Source: Asterochloris sp. CNOR1 (taxonomy: Eukaryota > Chlorophyta > Trebouxiophyceae > Trebouxiales > Trebouxiaceae). Taken from it: 64,000 nt of DNA. This document shows, one piece after another, positions 34,507 to 46,592 of the stretch; position 1 is the first letter of the stretch; each line of letters begins with the position of its first letter. The stretch lies in contig OZ017750.1 in the NCBI GenBank assembly GCA_963969365.1, positions 434,001 to 498,000 of the forward strand. The letters run 5' to 3'. A program made the translations under genes and the position numbers. The notes under the pieces were generated by a model. It searched no databases and was not told the origin of the DNA. It saw only the letters and a list, made by a program, of their open reading frames with translations.

Positions 34507-37065
34507 TCAGTTTTGGGGAAAGTATGTAAGGCCAGGTGGCGGGCAAATGTTGCCCTCTCTGTCAGCATAAAATTCATGCAAGAGGATCTCGCGTATGAGA
34601 TCCTCTTTTTTGCGCCCGCTGCGTTTGATGCCGTGCTTGGTCAGCAGCACTGCAATTTCGTTATTCAGAGTTGCTTTTCGCAGGCTGGCGACGCGCTGGG
34701 CCAGCTCCTTTTCCCTTCCTGCAGGCAGGCCCCGCAGCATAATGCTGCTGGAGGCATACCCTGTGTCTTCTGAGGCTGCCTTGTGCTGCTCAGTCTCTGT
34801 CTGAGCCTTGTTGGGCCCAGTCTGATCAGGCGCCATTGGCTTAGTCACTGCCTCGTGAGGAGCACGCTTCTCTGCTGCTGCAGCGGCCGCGGCAGCCCTC
34901 GCAGCTGCGCCAGCAGCAGGGGAGCTGCGATCCCTTGATGGAAGCCCAGTGGGGTCAGCGCCTCTGGCAGGTCCGCCAGCTGCAGGGAGCCTGCTTTTCC
35001 TTGCCATCATGCCAGAAGAAGGGGAGGCGCCATTCTGCGCTGCCACGCGCACAGCAGGGGAGGCACTTCCGTCCCCTTCCCGCACCCACCGGCCCTGAGG
35101 AGCCGCATCCCCCCCTTCTCTCTTGTCCTGCTTTTTGGCTGCCTTGGCCGCCTCTTCAGCACCCATTTTGGGCACCTGGTACTGGCCCCTCTGCGGATCC
35201 AGACGCCATGACATGCGCGAGTAGTCATAGCGGCCTGAACCCTGCTCCTGGCCGGGACCAGCACCCTGTTCCCGATGGTGGCCCCCCCTGTGTCCCTGCA
35301 GGGCACAGCAAGCCGTCTGTGTCAGCAGATGCTCCAGAAAGATGCAGTAGCATGCTACTGCTGGCCGCCACGTTGTGACAGCACCCTCAGCCATAGGCCA
35401 TGCATGCACAAACTTGCCTGTCACAGAGGGCTTGCCTCATTCTGGCAGCAGCCACAGACACAAGCTCCCAGTCCGGCTTTGTGCAAGCCCTCAGACCATG
35501 CTCAAGTCTGGAGACTGTCTGCCAGTCCGGCCAACCCATCCTGGACTGGCAGTCAGCGATGGCTTGAGGCAGCATATTGGCATCTTTGCAGGGTTGAGAT
35601 CCAGTCTGGTTTGGGAAAGTCTAGGAGCTCCTCAGCAGCATAGCACAAGCTTGCTCACTTGGCCTGTTGAGCCCCTGGCAGGAGGACCCAGTCAACTGTG
35701 GACAGCTTGCCCTACACAGTCCTGAGCGGCTCTCTGGACCCCGTCAGCTTCACCACTCCTGCCCACCTGGCCAGAGGCAGCCTGGCGTCTGTTCTGCAGG
35801 GGTGCCCTAGCTGTTTTGACAGCACTTGTACCCAATATCAGCAGACCCAATGAGCTGCACCACCCCTGCCCACCTGGCCGGAGGCTTGCCTCCCTGCCTG
35901 CAGTGGTGCCCTGGCCGTCTTTGGGGGCTCATGCAGGGGTGCATGACCCCTCCGTCCACCGGCTGCAGGAGGCCTAGGCAGGGCTCGTGCCGCAGTTGCT
36001 GGGCTGACGGGCCGGTCCGTCTCCGAATCATCTGAGTCATCGTCGGCACCTGAGTCGTCCTCCCCCTCCTCCTCGTCTGCCGTCTTCATGCTCACCCCTG
36101 GCAGCTCTGCACCCGGCAGTGGGGCTCGCATGTCAGTCATGCTTGCATTGCCACACATGCACACTAACCCTGTAGCTCACATGCTTGTCCTGGGGGTTGT
36201 GATTAGTTTTCGGTGTTTTTGTGCTGCCGTCAGGTCAGATTAAGTGAATACGCCAGTTTGTTTTGTGTGAAGGAATTCCATTGCTCAGCTACACAATCTC
36301 CAGTGGCTATTATCATTCATGTTGCCCTTACGCTCAGGAGCATAAGCAACAGGCTGAACTAGCATGTTAGAGCCCACCTGTCGTCATAGTGCGTGTCAGT
36401 CTGGCCTCCAGATGCATCTGGGATTGGCGATAGATGCGCACCAAGAGCCTACCTATGTCTGAGTCATCGTCCTCAGCATCAGATTCATCAGCCGGCACAT
36501 CCACTGACAGCAGCTTGGCGTTGCGGCTGGTCAGCACAGCTTCTCCGCCTGCCGCCACGGCAGCCTCCAGCCTCCGCTTGTTGAGGACATCGCGGCGAGC
36601 CTTGCGGTCCTCCTGGCTCAGCTTCCCATGCCGAGGTTGGCAGGCATCTTCCAGCAGTTGCCACCTGCAACCCACATGCAAACGACTGTCAAAATTTAGG
36701 TCCAGCAACAACATAATGTGCCAAAGCTGGCAGGCCTGCTCCAGCAGCTCCCATCTGCACACCAGAGATGTGACTGTCAGATGCAAACTCAGCGTTTTGA
36801 GGAGAGTGGTGCCGGCCCCATTCCAACCCCCCTTCCGGCTCTGCCTCACTTGCTGAGGCAAGCCTGCCCGAGGCTGCCACCTGCACCTACACAGATGTGA
36901 GCCAGGGTTGGTGACAACCCCTCCTGGCCGAGGCGCATCCACACAGGTCTCCAGCAGTTACCGCCTGCAAGCCAAAGTATTGCACCCAGGCCTAGTCGGA
37001 AGCTTCCGTTGACCGAGCCTCACCCTGCCAGTCTGTTCATCAACACAAGAAAGCAGCACTTGCAT
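34507..37065 (-). CDS. Acidic protein with a C-terminal SAP-like motif
   Basis: Exons supported by phase (minus): 36453-36664, 35874-36106, 34507-35295. The 5' end is unresolved: a 14-codon exon starting with ATG at 37065 (MQVLLSCVDEQTGR) is possible but does not match the next exon in phase. The protein has a basic helical part (QEDRKARRDVLNKRRLE), two strongly acidic tracts (DADESDAEDDDSDI-like and EEEGEDDSGADDDSDDSETD), a Gly/Arg-rich stretch, long Ala-rich low complexity and a conserved-looking end: VASLRKATLNNEIAVLLTKH, then GIKRSGRKKEDLIREILLHE. This last part has the two-helix L...GIKRSGRKKEDLI pattern of SAP motifs, which bind DNA or RNA. A nuclear or RNA-binding role is inferred only from this. 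Confidence 0.6.
35755..35905. repeat. Duplicated donor edge of the SAP-like gene
   Basis: The exon end and donor, on the plus strand CCTGCCCACCTGGCCGGAGG at about 35865-35884, occurs again as CCTGCCCACCTGGCCAGAGG at about 35759-35778, with flanking CTGCAG...GGTGCCCT also repeated. Confidence 0.75.
36612..36970. repeat. Four copies of an exon 5' edge and acceptor
   Basis: The 5' edge of exon 36453-36664 codes for WQLLEDACQP. Diverged copies with their own TGCAG follow upstream near 36719-36763 (would code WELLEQACQL), 36853-36892 and 36930-36970. The second copy remains open and could be spliced. Confidence 0.75.
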
Positions 37066-37199
37066 GCACAGGGGGCAGGAACCCAGGGCACAGGTCTGCC
37101 GCTGAGGTGCACTCAGAAGCACGTAACCCTGCCAGCCCAAAGAGAGCGCAAGCAAGGCGCCTCCTAAGCAGATAGCCTCAACTGTGCAGTCAGTCGCTG

Positions 37200-37440
37200 C
37201 AGAGCACCACACAGGTTTGGGGGGAGGATTCCCTGCGCAAAGAGTCCGTTCTCGGGTACCGCATGCCGGTCCAGGTGAACGTAGAAAGCTCATCCAGCTT
37301 CCTGCAGCCCCAAGGGGTGCAGGCAAGGCACCCACCCGGCAGCCGGCCCCGCAGCAAACACCGCCTCTGCAGACCCTCGCTGCAGGGCTGCGCACAGGGT
37401 TGGGGGGAGGTCTCCAGCGCCGAAAGTCCGGGCCAGAGGA
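37200..37440. repeat. Duplicated segment of the last OPR-RAP exon
   Basis: The coding string around 37395-37440 (plus GGGTTGGGGGGAGGTCTCC) has a diverged copy near 37213-37260 (GGTTTGGGGGGAGGATTCC) downstream of the stop codon. Flanks with GCGC(A)AAGAGTCCG-type similarity extend the match. Confidence 0.55.
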
Positions 37441-40400
37441 GCCAGCAGGCGCAGCAGGTAGTCGATCTGCAAGAAGCCACATAAGGGTGGGCTACGCTGT
37501 GCTGACTATGCGGATGGTGCTGTGGGTAGCGGTGCAGGCAAGGGCTGTGGTGGACGATGTGAGGCCAGGGACAGGCGGCGAGACCAGCAGGGCCTGATTG
37601 GTGGGGAACGCTGTTGGCCTGCCTTGCAGGCAGCTTATGCAGTGACGGCAGGCCGCAAGTCAGCACAACCTCTCTGCTGGGGCTGACATCTCAGGTGTGC
37701 GCTTGCCATGCAGGGGGGGGCATCAGGCTGAAGGAGGCAGTGCAAAGCCAGGCTGCCTTGAGAGGGCCCCTGGGAGAACGGGCCATCCAGTGCAGCAGTG
37801 TGTAGTTGGGTGGGCAGGGGTCTCCAGCTCGACTGAGTGAGGGGCTGGTGTACCGTTGCAGGAGACTGCAGGACAGAGCACCAGCTGCTGCCTGCTCACC
37901 CGCTTGACGGGCGTGCGCAGCCCCCACCAGTCATAGTACGGCACAGTGATGACGGACCACCCAAACAGCTTGAGCAGTCGCCGCCTGCAGCGCACAGCAG
38001 AGCGATCTAAGGCCAGCAACATCTGTGGAGTGGCAACGATTCCTGTGCATGAGGATTTCCACCAGGGACCCATCAGACGGGGGGATGTTATCCTTTGTGC
38101 TGGCTCACCACTTAGAAGGCTTTCTTGACAAACATGCAACTGACACAATTTTTGAGTCAGTCACGGGGCAGATGACTCACCAGGGGCCAGATGCAAGTGG
38201 GCCCTACCACAGCCCACCTGATGAGCGTGTGCCCCATAGGCTGCAGAGTGTTGACGGTGTAGTGGTAGGGCCCGTCCACTTCAATGCAGATCCGTGTGGG
38301 GGAGTCTGGCAGGAGTACGATGTCCAGGGAAAAGAGGCCATCCACTGCCAAGTGCTCCAGGAGGTGGGCCACGCCCATGTGGGCCAGGCAGTCGCTGACC
38401 TCACGGTGCAGGGCAGACACGTGCACATCCTGCACCGTGATCTTCCACAACCTGCAGGCATGACAAAGGAACTCGGCAATGTGCAGGGCTGACATGTGCA
38501 TGTCTCGCCCGTGCTATGCCAGAGCCTGCAGGCATCAGATGGGGAGGCGCCAGCAATGTGTGGCTGACATCTATACATCTGCACTGGCTGACAGCCATAC
38601 CTCAGCACAGACTGGCTCTCTGGTGCAGCAGGACAGGGCACTCACTAGGGCCCTGAGGCTTTGACTGCTGCCCAACAGACAAATCTAGCTTCTTGACAGC
38701 ACTGAAGCAAGGGCAGCAGAGTACACAACAACAGCTGCTTTACCTGAAGAGGGAGTACGCAATACGCGCTTTACAGCATCCCAAAACGGTCTTGCTTGAA
38801 CATGCGCAACCTATCCCCTCCACCACATCAGTCTCAGGCAGAGGGCTCCCTGCAGAGACCTAGCGACTGGCCACGCAATCCTCACCTGGCTGCGAGATGC
38901 TGCACGTTGAGAGGAATCTGCAGCTGCTCCGATGGGTGCCTGTCCCCTCGGCGCTCTGCCTCTGCCTTCACCAGCATGATGGCCTGCACAGAACACACAC
39001 CACACCCAAGAGGTTTAGAGACATGTACTTGCCCACGACAACATATCTGCAGCCCTTCAACTCGCATGTGTTGGGCTGCCAAGCGCTTTGGGCATATCAA
39101 GCTCTGCCTCGACCGACGTGATGGGCTGCGCTGCACCGCTGGCAGCCACCATATTTAACTGGCAGCACTGCCACGGCTGCGCATTCTGCGCAGTTCAAGC
39201 AGCAAACCTGCCGCCAAAAACCCGCCCCTGATCCTGCACTCACTGACAGCGCAGCACAACTTTGACGCTCAATTGACAGACAGGATAGCTGTGTGACTGC
39301 CAGGCCACCCATGCTGTGCAGCGACGATAGCCATGTCCCCAGGAGCCAGTCCTGCCACCATCACAAAAAAGCCCCCTGCCTTTACAGGACGAGGCTGAGC
39401 AAGGCGGCAGCTCACCTGGAACAGCTGGTGCAGCTGCTTGGCAGAGATGAGAGCGATGTCCACAGAGCCCAGGCGCTCCAGGCAGCGCCTGAAGGTGGGG
39501 TTGCTGGTCGTCTGGAACACGCCCAGAGCCCACAGGCTGTTGGCCAGCGATTGAGGCCCCATCGAGTCTTGATTCAGCAGCTGCACAGCATTGTAGCCAG
39601 AGCAGCTCAGTCCAGCATGGCATTAATAAGCCTTGTAAGCGCAGCAGCGCACTGCCAGCATAGCAAACCGCTTTGCGGTGTTCCAGCAGCTGCACAGCAT
39701 TGTAGGCAGAGCCGCTCAGTCCATCAGGGCATCGGTCAGTACTGTAAGCGCAGCAGCGCCATGTCATTGTAGCAACTCCCACTGGCAAATGATTTTGTTG
39801 GACTTCACAGCTGCATGAATGTGCGGCTAGCACGGCATGGCATGCCACTGTCAAGTGACAAATGGCTACCTACTTGAGTTCTGTGCGAAGTGGAGCTTCA
39901 CTGGCACCACAGCGCACTTGACAGGGGCTTTGGCCAGCAAAGCATGCCTTAGCGGTCAGCGCAGCTGGGCCGATCTGCATAAATATGCAGAGCAGACTTG
40001 CCTGTTGGAAATCAGACCAATCCATCAAATCACTTGTATGTGGAGAGCTCGCCCTCCCAAGGGCTGCCACGCAGCAGTTCTGCTGCTGAATATGTTGGGC
40101 AATTAAGGGGGCACACCACAAGTCTATAGTGGCAGTTCTGTGCTCACCCTGTCAATGGCTGCCAGGAAGTCAGGGACCAGGGGCAGCGGATGATAGCCAA
40201 ACTTTGCAAACGACCACAGCAGGTTGGCAGTCTCCTGGTCGTTCATGGTGCTCAGCCGGTCCTTCAGGTACCCAGGCTCATCTGTGTCTTTGCCCACCTG
40301 CAGCAGGGGTGGTCTCGCTATTGTCAGCCAAGCTGCAGGGATGCACTCAACTGCTCTTGCCCCACCTCCAGCAGTTGCGCAACAATCAGTCCTTGGCCCC

Positions 40401-43400
40401 CTGCAGCATCTGTGCAAAGCCTCAAGCAGTGGCTTTTGATCGTCTGCAGCAGCATTGCAAGGGAAGTCCAGGTCCACCTGCAGCAGTGGTGCCCACCGAC
40501 CTAAAGGGGAGACTCCTGGTCGCACATGCAGCAGTGGTGCATAGAGACCAAAGCAGCAGTCCTTGCTGACCTGCAGCAGGGGTGGTGGCACTGTTCTTGA
40601 GGAAGTTCAGAGTTTGAGGAGCAGGCCTTGCCCACCTGCAGAATGGGTATTTGCAGTACACTTGGGTACAAATGACTTGTGAGCCAGCAGCAGCGGTACA
40701 CAAATCATGGCGGTAGGCTGAGTGGTGTAGAGAGATTTTCAAGCAGCATTCTCAGCCACCTGCATGAAAAATGTGCGCAGGACCTTTACAGGCAGTGCAC
40801 AAACTGCCTACATCAGGTGCACGATGCTGAGCGGCAGCTGCCCTGTGAAGAGCTGCTCCCTGCATGGTGCTGGCTGCACACATCAAGTGCACCCACAGCT
40901 ATGCTTGGGGGTGACTAGAAAGTCTGGTCCACATGCTGGAGCAAGCCATGAGGCACCATGTGGCTGCAGTCGACAGAGGCCTCCATCGATGTGCTCGAAA
41001 GCACACCTGAGCCCAGGCTCACTAGTGTGCTTGACAGCATAGCATCAGAGAAGGGCTGGCCTCAGCGATACCTTTGTATGTTCAAGCCCCAAGCACAGGC
41101 AGGACTGTGCTGGTGCAACAGACTTGTGCGGTAACAGGCGTGCCCACCAGAAAGTCCAGCAGCTTGGCTGGGTAGTAGCGCAAGTTGGCAAAGCTCCACA
41201 GGAGGTTGGTCACTGCCTGGGGCTTCATGGCGTGGGGGACCTGTAGCTTTGCCAAGGTCTCCAACTCACTTGCCTGCAGGCGGCCAAAGCATAAAACAGT
41301 TTGGTGGGTAGCAAAGCTCCACAGCAAGTTGGTCGCTGCCTGCAGGGTGTTGGCATGAGCACCTGCAGCTTTGCTGTCGCCGTCACCTCATTTGCCTGCA
41401 GGTGTCAGAAGCATGATGCTGAATTGCTGCCCTTGTGAGTGTGAACAGTTTTGCAGGTTTGCCGCTGCCTCCACCTCAATCGTTTGCAGGCACAACCACT
41501 GCAACAGCTCTGGAACAAAACCATTTTGGCAAGCACTTGAAAGCACACTAGATGAGGAGCTCGCGACCAAGCTGCCCTGCCCAGGCAGACTGCTCATGCA
41601 AGGCAGTGATTAGGGTTGAGGATAAGACATAGGGTTTAGGTGTTACCTGCAGCAGCTCCTCGTTATACAGCTGCACCCGTGTGAAGGCCAGCAAGACATT
41701 GGAGAGCTCCTGAGGGCCAAAGTGCCCAATGCGGGCCTTCCAGACCTCGTTCCCATCCTTGTCCTTTGTCCCTGCAGGCAGCAAGCTGCTGGCGTCACCA
41801 ACCATTTCAGCGCAGCAGCTCAAGCAGCAATCTGCCTGCAGCACTTTGCGTGTGCTTGGATTGCATGCATGTCTGGGCACTGCCAGGCAGCTAAGACAGC
41901 TTGCAGGGGACCGCACATGCTCATCATTGCATTCCCCTGTGCTGCATTTGCCTAGAATTGGTTGTGGACATCGGCTGTAACTCAACGGTGCTTTCGAGTG
42001 ACCCAGCTTTGAACTCACCCACAAGCGACTTGGCACATGCGTCAAATAGCCGATGATGCTTCTTGCCAAGGAAGCCGAAGGCCCACACAGTATTGGCCAG
42101 GGGCAGGGGCTGGAGGGTGGAGATCCGCTTGGCACAGTTGTTGCCGCACTCCTGCAGGCAGGGACCAGCAGTGTGTGTCTTCTGTGCAGTGCTGGCACAC
42201 AGCAAGGCCATATAGCATACTGCCTGATCACTTCAGATACCACTTCACATGTGACACCTGTGAAGGGTGCAGACTACTTTGGGCTGCCTTGAGCATGCTG
42301 CAGGCAGGTATGCCACGGCGAGGGCTGCATTGTGTGTGCCAGCATAAAAGACAGCAGGCGCATGCCCCAGCTCATGAATACTGTGTGGGTGCCAGCAATG
42401 TGTACCTCTGGAAGAGGCTGAGGCGCATCAGGCTTCAAGCAATGTCTCTGCGGATGCAAGGCAGGGCATTTGCCCAGTCGCATGCGGCCCTGCCCCACCT
42501 CTGAGGTGCATGTTGCTGAAATGCGACCCGCAAGACACAAACAGTGGAAGCAGTGACACGTCCTATCACTGAGCACGCCCGGGTCCAGGCAACGTCAGAG
42601 TTCCTCTGGGGCAGGGCAAGAGACACATACGGGCCAGGTGGGAGGGGAAGGGGGCTGCATGCAACTCTCATACCCTTGTGGCTTCAGCTGCAGCACAGTC
42701 TAGACACCGCCGCTGCCGGCCACAGTCCCTGCAGCTCCACCCACCTCCAGGAACTCATGGTGCTGCAGGCTGAGGCGTGCCAGAGTCCACGAGATGTTAG
42801 AGATCCCCTGCCCTGGGAACTGGCTGAGGCCCATTGCCAGCGCGGCGTTGCACAACCTCCACACCGTGTCCTTCTCGTCGGTCAGAAACTGCTTGCCAAT
42901 GGCCCAGCAGATGTTGCTTATCTCCTGGGGCTCCATCTTGCCAATCGGTTGCTGCAGCACCGCAGTGGGGACACAGGTCAGGGAGGGGCAGCGCCAACAC
43001 AGTTTGAGCAGGCAGGAGTTCAGCAACTGGGGCACAGCAGCAAAGCAGTGCCTGTGTGCTGCAGCAGTGTCCCTGTGCAGTTGCTCCAGGGCAGCAGGCA
43101 GATGGCACACTGCTGTCTCGACATTATGTTCCACGTGTCATAGTTGACTACCACACACGCCGCTCACAATCAGAGCATCATGTACAGGATCTGTCAAGAG
43201 TGCTACAAGTCGAGGGCGCATCCTGCCAGGAGCAAGCCATCACACATGAGGCCAGCTGTGGAGTGCAGCTCACCCGCTTGAACACTTTGAGAATGTCCTG
43301 CATGCAGGTCCTAGCCTCGGGCCCACCAATGACGCCAAAGGCCCACAAGCAATTGGCCTGCTGCCTGTGGCTGAAGCTCTGCAGGCACAGAACATTGGCT

Positions 43401-46400
43401 CAGGTATTTGTTGGGCACTTTGAGCACTGGGTCGCCATTGGCATGCCAATCAGCCCACTGCAAAGGCACTGAGCCTGCTGCTGGTGGGTGAGGGTGCGCA
43501 GGGTGTGTGATGTCGGCTGAGACAAGCTTCCAGGGCAGTAAGCATAAGTCCGCAAGACAAAAGCAACTCAGGCATTCAGAGGGTGCTGATTGCGACCCCA
43601 ATCAGGATAAAAAATGCTGGGCAACTCAAGCTCATGCATACACACTACGGCAGCAGGGGCAGCAACACTTAGGGCATTTACTATGCAGCATCAGCCGTCA
43701 AGCAGACCGGCACTTGTCAGGAAGGGCAACCTATCACGCAAAAGGTCAAGCGCTCACAGGGGCTATGATGGAGATGTACTTGAGCAGCTTTGGGAATTCA
43801 GGGTGGTTTCGTACAGCCACTTTGTAGGTCTGCAGGCATAGTGAACAGCAGTCAGCATGGCAGTTCTTGCACAACTACTCCATTGAGCTGCAGCGATTGT
43901 ACACAGCAATGTAGCGTGGAGCTGAGTCCACGCAGAGGTCTGCAGCCTACATGCTAACCAGGCAGGCCGGGGGCAAGGCCATTTACCACGTAAAGAGCAC
44001 AAGGCTGCATTGCAGATGAGGGCACTGAATGCACTTGTCTGCCCCACGTCATGCCTCATTGACTCCAGCCTGAGCTGGCCTTCCAAAGCCACCGACACCA
44101 GCAAATGGTGCACGTTTGTCAACAGACACAGCCGCCGCAGCCAGTCTGGCACCAGAGCCAGGCAGGTCATGTCCGCTTGACACTGGAGAAACCTGCCAGG
44201 GCTGCCTCACCCGCTCCTTCTTGATGAACCTGGCCAGCCGATGTGCGCTGGTGGACAGGTTGACCTCGGTCATGGTGTGCCCCACATCGCGCACGAACAG
44301 CAGCACCGACTCCCACTGCGTGAAATTGAGGATGATGTTGTTCAAGGCCACATTGAACAGCTCCCAGCGAGGGTCTGCCTGCAGCTCCGGGGTCAGCAGC
44401 CCCACCTTCTTGAGCTGCTGCGCATAATAGCCGGGCTCGACCAGGGCTGCAGGCAAGCACGAGACGAACACATGAAACCACACTGAGGTCACTGCAGAGA
44501 GATCAAGATGGCAGGGTTGGGGGGGCACCAAGGCTTGGCCAGGGCTGCAGGCACAACATAAATTGTATTGAGAGCAAGCTGCCTGACATGCAGGCACAAT
44601 TTGGATTGTGTTGAGAGCAAGCTGGCTGACATGCATCGTAGCTTATAGCTGCAGGCAGGCACGCCATCCTTCAGTGCGTTGGGGGGGCCGGGGGGGGGAC
44701 GCAATGATCATGAGTCGCCCCATAGCCAGGCCTGGCAAGGGTCACAGGCAGAGAAGAAGTTTAGCAATTTTATGCAGTCTCTTGCAAGGGGCTGCTGCAG
44801 GTTCTTGCTAGGGTATTGCGGAGCTTCAAGGTAGGTAGACAATGTGGTGGCAGGTCTGTGGCATCATGGCTGGCTTGTAGGGCAGGCTGGCCATGCACAG
44901 GGCGTGGCTGATCACAGCAGCTTCTGGGTGGCTCTGTCATTGTAGGGTGCTGTCCTGTTGCCACGCGGGCCACAATTGCCAGGCAAGCTATGCAGATGCT
45001 GGCAGCTGCAGAGCATTGCCAGCAGCCTCTTCCAGAGCAGCTTCAGGTGCCGCACCTGCAGCCTGACCTTTCCTGCTGAGATGCAGGCATTTCACCAGCA
45101 CTTCTTTTGAAACCTCAGCAAATAGAATGTTCCTCAAGTCCAGAGGTCTCAGTTCACCTGCGGCCTCATCCTCCCTGCTGACATGCCACTGCGGCATCTT
45201 GACCTTCCTGCCACTGCCCTCAGGTTTGTCCTTCCCTGCCTGGTGCTTGGCCTCTGTTTGCTGCCGGCTCTCCTTCCACCGCTTCTCAAAGGCAGCCCTC
45301 TTCTTCTGGTCAGCTGCTCTGTCAGCAGCCTGCACAGCAGGCAGTGCAAAGCTCATGGGTGAACATCAGGTGTTAAGGGAACTTGGAGCTCAGAAATCTC
45401 TCCCTCTGGATGCATAGCAGCCAAGGTGGCAAGCCCTTAGAGGTGCCTGTGGGTAAGCTTGCTGGAGGCATATGCAGCGTTGAGTATTGTATGCAAGCGG
45501 CAAGAGCAAGGCACTAACTGCTCGACCACACCCAGCAAACCTGCCTTGACACGTGCATCTGTAGCTTCAAGAGCCCGACAAGTACGCACACTGCCAAGTT
45601 GACGGCGACCACCTGGCGGATGCCTGCTGTGCAGCTGAGAAATGCACTGCTGTCCTGGTGATCTGTGATCCCACCTGTTGAGAAGCTGGAGACTCTTCAC
45701 GCTTTGCCTCCTCAACTTCCACATCCTGAGCAGGCTTTCGCTCAGCCTCAGGTTCAGGCCCGTCTCCTTCCTGCCGCTGCTGCTGCATCATGGACACAGC
45801 AGCCTCACTGTCAGGCTCCCTGTCTCCCTGCTGGTGCGGCTGCACGGGAGCCTCAGCAGCCTCCACCACCGGGCCCACAGCTGGCTGCTGCCCACTCTCA
45901 GCGCCTGCCTCAGCCCTCCTTGGGGGCGCCGACAGTTGGCCAGCAGCAGCAGCAGCAGCCTCAGCAGACTGCTGCCCACTCCCAACGCCTGCCTCAACCC
46001 TCCTCGTGGGCGCCAACAGCTGCCCAGCTGCTGCAGCAGCAGCCTCGCTGCTGGGCCCTGGCCCTGCAGCAGCCCCGCTGGCCCTGCGGTCTGAGACGAG
46101 CGACATTCGCATGGACAGGCGAGTTCGCTTTCGCCCTCGCCGGGGCTTCTGAGGGTCTGCCCCAGGCTCTGGAGCTGGCTGCTGAGTTTCTGGGGGGGCC
46201 TGTGGCCGCCCGGGCGCAGGCCTCCCAGGGCTGTCTGGCACTGCCGTGGAAGGGGCTTGCGCAGGCTTCGAAGGGGCTTGCGCAGGCTTTGAAGGGGCTG
46301 GCGCAGGCGGCCCAGGGCCTGCAGAAGCAATGCAGGGCATCACGAATGGGCTGCCATGCACACCCAGCCTGGCAGCAGGCGCAGCCTTGACTTGCACACA

Positions 46401-46532
46401 GGGTATGTGTCTATGGTGCAGCAACCATGGCAAGCCATGGAAGTAACCTGCAGCGGCAACTGTGGCAGCCAGTGCAGGAGGGATGGTCCGCTGCAACCAG
46501 GGCAGGGGAAGCCAGCTGCGTGCGAAGATCAT
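37290..46532 (-). CDS. OPR-type organelle RNA-binding protein with C-terminal RAP domain
   Basis: Such proteins bind organellar RNAs and steer their processing, stability or translation; they are expanded in green algae. Sixteen exons (minus): 46448-46532, 45675-46318, 45158-45329, 44211-44446, 43758-43829, 43274-43378, 42745-42951, 42019-42151, 41647-41771, 41148-41273, 40148-40297, 39416-39580, 38886-38983, 38218-38451, 37900-37984, 37290-37466. All fifteen junctions agree in phase, giving 937 residues. The N-terminus (MIFARSWLPLPWLQRTIPP) looks like an organelle presequence, followed by Pro/Ala low complexity with a basic patch RRGRKRTRLSMRM. From about 305 come helical repeats of the ANxLWAxG/ISNISWTLA type (NCLWAFGVIG, ISNICWAIG, NLLWSFAKFG, NSLWALGVF). 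The RAP domain lies near 773-880 (ICIEVDGPYHY, KLFGWSVITVPYYDW). Target RNA unknown. Confidence 0.93.
38405..38600. repeat. Three copies of the RAP-exon acceptor edge
   Basis: The 5' edge of exon 38218-38451 (plus GGGCAGACACGTGCACATCC ... CTGCAGGCATGA) recurs at about 38479-38541 (GGGCTGACATGTGCATGTC ... CTGCAGGCATCA) and more weakly at about 38557-38600 (GTGGCTGACATCTATACATC). Confidence 0.7.
39570..39773. repeat. Duplicated acceptor edge in the OPR-RAP gene
   Basis: CAGCTGCACAGCATTGTAG, which spans the acceptor of exon 39416-39580, occurs at about 39579 and again at about 39688 (110 bp apart). Both copies continue with CAGAGC(A/C)GCTCAGTCCA and a later TGTAAGCGCAGCAGCGC. Confidence 0.85.
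40285..40645. repeat. Six copies of an acceptor edge in the OPR-RAP gene
   Basis: The acceptor edge of exon 40148-40297 reads CCCACCTGCAGCAGGGGTGG on the plus strand near 40293. Similar strings occur near 40357, 40476, 40525, 40567 and 40629, each around a (CT)GCAG core. Confidence 0.65.
41150..41510. repeat. Repeat-coding exon edge copied into its intron
   Basis: Exon 41148-41273 (ASELETLAKLQ ... TNLLWSFANL) has a diverged copy at about 41290-41405 that still reads TNLLWSFATHQT, and a third, shorter copy of the acceptor side at about 41430-41495. Each copy is bounded by TTGCCTGCAG or TTTGCAG. Confidence 0.75.
44440..44640. repeat. Repeated acceptor region with 50-bp units
   Basis: CCAGGGCTGCAGGC at the acceptor of exon 44211-44446 recurs at 44539. 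Two 50-bp units follow (44547-44596 and 44597-44640), each with GCACAA(C/T)...AATTGTATTGAGAGCAAGCT or its close variant and GCTGACATGC or GCCTGACATG. Confidence 0.75.
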
Positions 46533-46592
46533 GGGCAGTATGACTGGGTGATGGCCCCAGGGCAAGGCTTCAGCTGCTCACAAGCTCCACAA

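Noticed and set aside
34581-34606. Perfect 10-bp inverted repeat with a 6-bp loop followed by a T run, like a bacterial intrinsic terminator
   Set aside because: It lies inside the coding sequence of the SAP-like gene and translates as KKEDLIREILLHE; the host is a eukaryote, so this is codon coincidence.
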